Shown: in pieces, positions 4,702 through 8,842 of the stretch | Numbering within the stretch: position 1 is the stretch's first letter | How the letters are laid out: every line of letters starts with the position of its first letter | Source: an uncultured cyanobacterium | Lineage (GTDB): Bacteria; Cyanobacteriota; Vampirovibrionia; Gastranaerophilales; Gastranaerophilaceae | NCBI GenBank assembly: GCA_947073895.1 | Contig: CAMTNN010000050.1 | Coordinates: 1-8,842, forward strand | Direction: 5' to 3' | Length of the DNA: 8,842 nt | The notes under the pieces: model-generated | Databases searched by the model: none | Told to the model about the DNA's origin: nothing | What the model saw: only the letters and a program-made list of their open reading frames with translations | Program-made: the position numbers and the translations under genes

Positions 4702-6621
4702 TTGAAGAGAATTATATATATATTAACTTTGTTCATATTCCTCTTGCAAGCTTTTATTCCTGCGTTTGCGGACTTGGAGCCTGTGAAGGTTATGTCAATG
4801 AATTATGACGACTCTTCTTCTATTGTTTATATAAATACAGTTGATAATATGATAGAACAAAGGGATTCAGAGCCTTTGAAGTTTGTCAGATTATCAAATC
4901 CAAACAGAATTTATTTTGATATTAATGATGCGGTTTTGGTTGGTGAAAAAAAACAACTTGTATTTGAAAAAAGTGATATAAAAGAAATCAGACTTGCTCA
5001 ATTTGAGACTAATCCAAAAAACATAGTTAGAGCAGTAATTACGTTTGAAGAGGATTTTGATACGTCTAAGGTTAAGTTAATGTCTTTAGATGGAAATATT
5101 ATTGTTAAAACTTCAGCTCTTAAGTTGGATAATGACTACTTTACAACAGTTTACGATGATGAAGCAAAAAATACTGCATATTCAAGTATTGTAGCTAATT
5201 CTCAATTCGTTCAAAAGGTCAAAATTCCTGTTTCTCAAGTAAAAGCTGCTAATAATGTAATGGCTGATATTCAGCGTGCATTTGAAAACTCAACTTTGGC
5301 AAATGCTGATGGGCAGACTTATGATTCTGTTGTTTCAGTAGACGTATCCTCTAATCTAAAATTAAGAACAAAATATTTTATAAGCCAGTATACTCCTAAA
5401 AACGGAGGCCTCCTTGTAAGCGGTTTGGGACAGTTATCTACTTCAAAAATGTTTTATTTGAATTCTCCTAAACGTGCTGTTATTGATTTGCCGAATACAT
5501 TTTTAGATAGAAAAATCAGAAATAGCGAAGTTAAGCTTTGTCCTGATGGAAGTTGTAAAGATACTGCAAAAATCGGTCAGTTTGAATATAACAAAGCAAG
5601 AATTGTTATAACATCTGACAGAGCCGAAAAATATATTCCGATTTATTCTCAGGATGCGCAGTCACTGTTCTTGATTGATACGGATAAGCTTGAGCATACA
5701 ACTTTATCAAATACTACATCTAATATTAATAAAGCTTTTGTAAGAAAAATTGATTCTAAGACTAATGAATTAATTTTGTCGTTTACAAATCCTGTTGTTT
5801 ATTCTGTTTTAAGAAATGATAATTCTATTAACTTTTACTTGTTTAATGTTAAAAGTTATAATGAGCAGGATTTAATTAAGACTTTTAATAATACTTATTA
5901 CAAGCCTTTTACACTTTCTCTTCTGCCTCAAATTGGTGTAAGAGCCGGCATGGGTATTAATAAGGATGATATTGTTAAGATTGAACAGAGTGTTGATTCA
6001 AAGGCTTTAAAAATAACTATTACCAAAGCTAAACAAGAAGAGCCGGTTATACAAAAACCGTCAAAGAAAAATGCTGTTAAAAATAAAGTTGTTCTTGATG
6101 CAGGTCATGGCGGCTCTGACTATGGTGCAATAAGAGAAGGTATTAACGAAAAAGATATTACACTTGATGTAACAAGGCGGGTGGAATCAATATTGCGCTC
6201 AAAAGGTTATAAAACTGCGCTTACAAGAGAAAACGATGTTTATGTATCACTGGAAGACAGAGTTGAGTTTTCGGAAAACGAAAATCCTGAAATTTTTGTA
6301 AGTATTCACGTCAATTCGGCTGTCTCTACCGATCCAAGCGGAATAGAAACTCATTATTATCATGATTACAGCAAGGAGTTGGCTGATACTGTTCACAAAC
6401 ATCTGGTTAAAGAGATACCAAATACTAAAAATAGAGGTTTGTTTAAATCTAAGTTTTATGTTATAAATCATACGACAGTACCTGCCATTCTTGTAGAAAT
6501 GGGATTCCTTTCCAATGTAGATGAAAGAAATGAACTAATTACAGACAGCAGAAAACAAAAAACTGCTAAAGCAATTGCAGAAGGTATTATAGAGTATTTG
6601 AAGGTAAATGGTAAAAAGTAG
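4702..6621 (+). CDS. amiC: N-acetylmuramoyl-L-alanine amidase with AMIN domains
   Basis: A predicted periplasmic zinc amidase that cuts the bond between MurNAc and the stem peptide, typically to split septal peptidoglycan between daughter cells. From the TTG at 4702 it is 639 aa. A signal peptide (MKRIIYILTLFIFLLQAFIPAFA) comes first. Three AMIN-like beta domains follow at about 30-130, 215-326 and 338-443, then a Lys-rich linker, then Amidase_3 from about 461 to the end. Zinc ligands and catalytic residues are visible: DAGHGG (His469), NEKDITLD (Glu483), SIHVNS (His536) and VEMGFLSN (Glu599). AMIN domains target such enzymes to septal peptidoglycan or envelope machinery, and several in a row is a cyanobacterial style. 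The start is not ATG. TTG at 4702 gives a textbook signal peptide and has GGGA 9 nt upstream. TTG at 4687 would add five residues but lacks room for a binding site. Its end overlaps murI. The symbol is by function, not proven orthology. Confidence 0.92.
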   Translation: MKRIIYILTLFIFLLQAFIPAFADLEPVKVMSMNYDDSSSIVYINTVDNMIEQRDSEPLKFVRLSNPNRIYFDINDAVLVGEKKQLVFEKSDIKEIRLAQFETNPKNIVRAVITFEEDFDTSKVKLMSLDGNIIVKTSALKLDNDYFTTVYDDEAKNTAYSSIVANSQFVQKVKIPVSQVKAANNVMADIQRAFENSTLANADGQTYDSVVSVDVSSNLKLRTKYFISQYTPKNGGLLVSGLGQLSTSKMFYLNSPKRAVIDLPNTFLDRKIRNSEVKLCPDGSCKDTAKIGQFEYNKARIVITSDRAEKYIPIYSQDAQSLFLIDTDKLEHTTLSNTTSNINKAFVRKIDSKTNELILSFTNPVVYSVLRNDNSINFYLFNVKSYNEQDLIKTFNNTYYKPFTLSLLPQIGVRAGMGINKDDIVKIEQSVDSKALKITITKAKQEEPVIQKPSKKNAVKNKVVLDAGHGGSDYGAIREGINEKDITLDVTRRVESILRSKGYKTALTRENDVYVSLEDRVEFSENENPEIFVSIHVNSAVSTDPSGIETHYYHDYSKELADTVHKHLVKEIPNTKNRGLFKSKFYVINHTTVPAILVEMGFLSNVDERNELITDSRKQKTAKAIAEGIIEYLKVNGKK

Positions 6622-7390
6622 TATGAAAAAAAATGCTCCGATAGGTTTTTTTGATTCAGGGGTGGGCGGTTTATCCGTTTATTCACGTTTCAGAAAATTA
6701 TTGCCTTCTGAAAATACTATTTATTACGGTGATTTAAAGAATCTTCCTTATGGGAATAAAACACAAGAAGAGCTTATAGGTTTTGCACGTAATATTTTAG
6801 ATTTTTTGAAAACAAAAGGGGTTAAGGCTGTTGTAATTGCCTGTAATACTTCTTCTGCGTTAGCCTATGATTATATAAAGGACGATTATGACTTTCCTAT
6901 TTATCCGATAATTCAGTCTTGTGCAAAGGTTATAGCCGGCATGGATATTGAGAGGGTTGGGGTTTTTGCAACAGAGGGTACTGTTAAATCAGATGCATAT
7001 AATCGAGAATTAACTTTTTATAATTCAAAAGTTAAAGTGAAATCGATTGCTTGTCCTAACTGGGTTTCTATTGTAGAGGGTGTCGGTTCTGTAGATGCTG
7101 ATTCCGATATAAAAAATCATCTGGAAGAAATGTTGAGTTTTAATCCTGATAAAATAATTTTGGGTTGTACTCATTATCCTTATTTGATTGATAGATTGAC
7201 AAAATTTGCGCCAAAAGAGCTTTTTATTGACCCTGCAGAAATCTTTGTTGATTTTATAAAAAAAGATTTAGAATTGAATGATAAAATTTGTCAGGCTTCG
7301 GAAGAATTTTATGTAAGTGCTGAACCGGAAAAATTTTTAGAAAATTCTAAGATTTTTTATGATGTAAAATTTTTACCTCAGATAGTTTAA
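6608..7390 (+). CDS. murI: Glutamate racemase
   Basis: A cofactor-independent cytoplasmic racemase converting L- to D-glutamate, needed for the second residue of the peptidoglycan stem peptide. The 260-aa length fits MurI. Key motifs are all present: IGFFDSGVGGLSV (Asp16), YYGDLKNLPYGNKT (39-52), the first catalytic Cys in VIACNTSSA (Cys79), and the second in ILGCTHYP (Cys187, with His189 beside it). The ATG at 6608 overlaps the amidase gene by 14 nt and has GAAGG only 3 nt upstream. An ATG at 6623 would start MKKNAPIGFFDSG, closer to typical MurI N-termini, but has no binding site of its own. Either way it is translationally coupled to the amidase, making a two-gene cell-wall operon. The inverted repeat 20 nt after the stop is the likely transcript end. 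It could only be confused with other Asp/Glu racemases, and the motif set argues for glutamate. Confidence 0.94.
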   Translation: MVKSSMKKNAPIGFFDSGVGGLSVYSRFRKLLPSENTIYYGDLKNLPYGNKTQEELIGFARNILDFLKTKGVKAVVIACNTSSALAYDYIKDDYDFPIYPIIQSCAKVIAGMDIERVGVFATEGTVKSDAYNRELTFYNSKVKVKSIACPNWVSIVEGVGSVDADSDIKNHLEEMLSFNPDKIILGCTHYPYLIDRLTKFAPKELFIDPAEIFVDFIKKDLELNDKICQASEEFYVSAEPEKFLENSKIFYDVKFLPQIV

Positions 7391-7410
7391 GAATTGTAAC
7401 GAATAAGTCT

Positions 7411-7450
7411 TATATAAAGTCAATTTCTATGTTGAAATTGACTTTATATA
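7411..7450 (+). terminator. Perfect 17-bp inverted repeat, likely terminator after murI
   Basis: Arms at 7411-7427 and 7434-7450 are exactly complementary over 17 bp, around the 6-nt loop TATGTT. The core AGTCAATTTC/GAAATTGACT makes the stem. The outer part is A/T-rich and continues as TATATATG rather than a clean T-run, so it is an atypical terminator. It lies 20 nt after the murI stop and about 60 nt before the 50-aa gene. An operator for that gene or an mRNA-stabilising hairpin are therefore alternatives. Confidence 0.55.
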
Positions 7451-7493
7451 TATGTATGGGAAATCAGACATAGGAGTAAAAAATATAAAATTT

Positions 7494-7500
7494 GGGGAGG
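7494..7500 (+). promoter_or_regulatory. Near-consensus ribosome binding site
   Basis: GGGGAGG lies 9 nt before the ATG at 7510. It is the strongest binding site in the window and the main support for the small gene that follows. Confidence 0.75.
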
Positions 7501-7509
7501 AAATAAATT

Positions 7510-7662
7510 ATGAATATTGCATTAAGAAAATTAGCAATGATTGAAAAATCCTTGATAGCTCAAGAAGAAGCAGCAAAAATTCAGGGATATTCAAATGTTC
7601 CAATTGATCAAGATTTTAAACGTCGTGTAACAGATTTAATGGATAAAGTTCGCGTTATTTAA
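7510..7662 (+). CDS. 50-aa hypothetical small protein
   Basis: It encodes MNIALRKLAMIEKSLIAQEE and on to TDLMDKVRVI. It is soluble and highly charged: an N-terminal helix (1-24), a short loop (GYSNVPID, 26-33) and a second helix (34-48), which suggests a helical hairpin or a small binding partner. No signal peptide, membrane segment, Cys or metal motif is present, and I do not recognise a family. The support is a near-consensus ribosome binding site plus a clean start and stop. The last 27 nt overlap, on the opposite strand, the end of the ABC exporter gene, so both tails share DNA and no terminator fits between them. An AT-rich spacer of 119 bp with the 17-bp inverted repeat separates it from murI. 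No convincing -35/-10 pair was found, so it may depend on read-through or on a promoter I cannot see. Confidence 0.68.
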   Translation: MNIALRKLAMIEKSLIAQEEAAKIQGYSNVPIDQDFKRRVTDLMDKVRVI

Positions 7663-8842
7663 TTGAACTAATTCTTTAAAATATGTGTTTCGGTTAAGAA
7701 GTTCTTCGAAGCTTCCTGTGTCATTAATGGTTGAATTTTGCATAAATATTATATTGTTAGCGTTTTTAATGGTTGAAAGTCTGTGAGCAATTGCAATAAT
7801 TGTTTTTTCACCTTGAAGGCTGTTGAGAATATTGCAGATTTCCTCTTCGGTTTTTAAATCGAGAGAAGATGTTGCTTCATCTAAGATTATAATATCAGGG
7901 TCTGTGTATAATGCTCTTGCTATTGCAAGACGTTGTTTTTGACCCTGTGAAAGCCCGGTGTTATCGACAAAGGGATTTGCGTAAATTCCTTCTTTAAAAG
8001 TTCTTGTAATAAACTCATACAGGCAGGCTTTTTTTAAGGACTCAATGACTTTGTTATCGTCAATATCTTTTATCCCGAACGCAACATTTTCACGGATTGT
8101 GGCTGGAATTATACTGTAATCTTGCGGTATATACCCTATTTTGAGCTTTGGCATGCGGGTTCCAATTATGAGTTTATTATCAACAAAAAGTTCTCCGCTT
8201 CGGATTTTTAACAGCCCAGAAATTATATCAACTAGGGTTGTTTTTCCAGCTCCGGATGCACCTGCAATTCCTAAAAAATCACCTTTGTTGATTTTTAAAT
8301 TAATATTGTTTAAAACCAATTTGTTATCATAAGCAAAGGTGATGTCTTTTAGTTCGATTGAATCATTAAACGCGATTGCCTTTTCTTCTATTGAAACAAA
8401 GTTTTCAAGATTATAGCTTTCATAATATTCGATAAGTTCTTTAACTTGCGGAGTGGATGTTTGTATCCCGGTAAGATTCACCTGGATTCGGCTGATTGTA
8501 GGCGCCAGTCTGAATATTGCAGAAATAACCAAAGCATAGCATGAAACTAATTCTGTAGTATTTGACATATTTTGAATAGAAATTATTGAAAGCAAAATCA
8601 GTAACAATATTATGATAAAAGGTTCTGTAATATATGCAGGAATAGAATTGTAGAATAGGACTTTTTTTGCGTATTTATTCATTTCTTGTGCTTTTTCACT
8701 GTATTGGTTAAAGAAATATTCACCTGCATTTAAAATTTTTACACTTTTGATGTTTAAAAGCGGTGTATTTGTTGCAGTTGTTTGTGCTTCTCCGGCTTTG
8801 CTGAGTTTGGAAGCGACAATCTTTGTTTTTATTTTAAGAAAT
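7636..8842 (-). CDS. ABC exporter, fused membrane and ATPase domains (5' end beyond window)
   Basis: Only the last 401 codons are inside the window. An ATG at 8682 could be mistaken for the start, but the frame stays open for 53 more codons to the edge and reads as exporter membrane domain (SKLSKAGEAQ, then LLNIKSVKILNAGEYFF). Residue numbers here count from that ATG. A transmembrane pair lies at about 19-36 and 44-62. The nucleotide-binding domain has FAYDN (A-loop Tyr118), Walker A GASGAGKTT (141-149), Q-loop Gln187, signature LSQGQ (244-248), Walker B IIILDE (264-269) and H-loop His300. It belongs to the type IV (MsbA-like) half-transporters that dimerise and flip or export lipids, lipid-linked sugars or peptides. 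The KSVKILNAGEYFF stretch resembles PglK-type flippases, which is a weak hint to lipid-linked oligosaccharides. Its 3' end overlaps the 50-aa gene. Confidence 0.9.
   Translation of the reverse strand, partial: FLKIKTKIVASKLSKAGEAQTTATNTPLLNIKSVKILNAGEYFFNQYSEKAQEMNKYAKKVLFYNSIPAYITEPFIIILLLILLSIISIQNMSNTTELVSCYALVISAIFRLAPTISRIQVNLTGIQTSTPQVKELIEYYESYNLENFVSIEEKAIAFNDSIELKDITFAYDNKLVLNNINLKINKGDFLGIAGASGAGKTTLVDIISGLLKIRSGELFVDNKLIIGTRMPKLKIGYIPQDYSIIPATIRENVAFGIKDIDDNKVIESLKKACLYEFITRTFKEGIYANPFVDNTGLSQGQKQRLAIARALYTDPDIIILDEATSSLDLKTEEEICNILNSLQGEKTIIAIAHRLSTIKNANNIIFMQNSTINDTGSFEELLNRNTYFKELVQLNNANFIH

Noticed and set aside
6247..6686. Two - strand frames of about 70 aa opposite the amidase-murI junction
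   Set aside because: They are antisense to conserved catalytic motifs of the amidase and the MurI N-terminus and have no start signals.
8141..8332. 63-aa + strand frame
   Set aside because: It is antisense to the Walker A and Q-loop region of the ABC exporter.

Overview
The window is AT-rich bacterial DNA with standard codon use, tight gene packing and short AT-rich spacers. The mix of genes is a ROK glucokinase, a soluble lytic transglycosylase, a multi-AMIN N-acetylmuramoyl-L-alanine amidase, glutamate racemase, a stand-alone STAS protein and an MsbA/PglK-like ABC exporter. It points to a peptidoglycan-building diderm. The AMIN-rich amidase and the AT-rich style resemble the non-photosynthetic cyanobacterial relatives of animal guts (Melainabacteria/Gastranaerophilales). 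That placement is an inference from gene style, since there is no rRNA or marker gene here to prove it.

Left part (1-2132): glcK on + and a secreted lytic transglycosylase on - converge on one shared bidirectional terminator. Upstream of the transglycosylase lies a 461-base stretch with no convincing gene (1672-2132). Its half nearest the transglycosylase can fold into a long interrupted hairpin with a competing alternative helix, which looks like a structured 5' leader. Its other half holds two tandem copies of an about 97-bp element. In each copy, near-identical inverted arms enclose a 35-36-nt core that differs between the copies. This is the least explained part of the window.

Middle (2133-4686): two - strand genes encode a 591-aa protein of no family I recognise and, 54 nt downstream, a 111-aa STAS-domain protein. 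A spacer of about 170 bp separates them from a + strand 42-aa microprotein gene with a strong ribosome binding site, followed by a rho-independent terminator.

Right part (4687-8842): the + strand amidase gene has a non-ATG start and its end overlaps murI (glutamate racemase). This pair remodels peptidoglycan in the periplasm and supplies D-glutamate in the cytoplasm. A perfect 17-bp inverted repeat follows murI. Next is a 50-aa small gene with a near-consensus ribosome binding site, whose last 27 nt overlap tail-to-tail with an ABC exporter gene on -. The ABC reading frame stays open to the window edge, so that gene is incomplete.

Cell-wall metabolism links several genes: transglycosylase, amidase and racemase directly, and possibly the exporter. 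I found no CRISPR array, transposase, integrase, phage gene, rRNA or tRNA. The best candidates for undescribed biology are the tandem hairpin elements, the putative leader RNA, the two small genes and the 591-aa protein.
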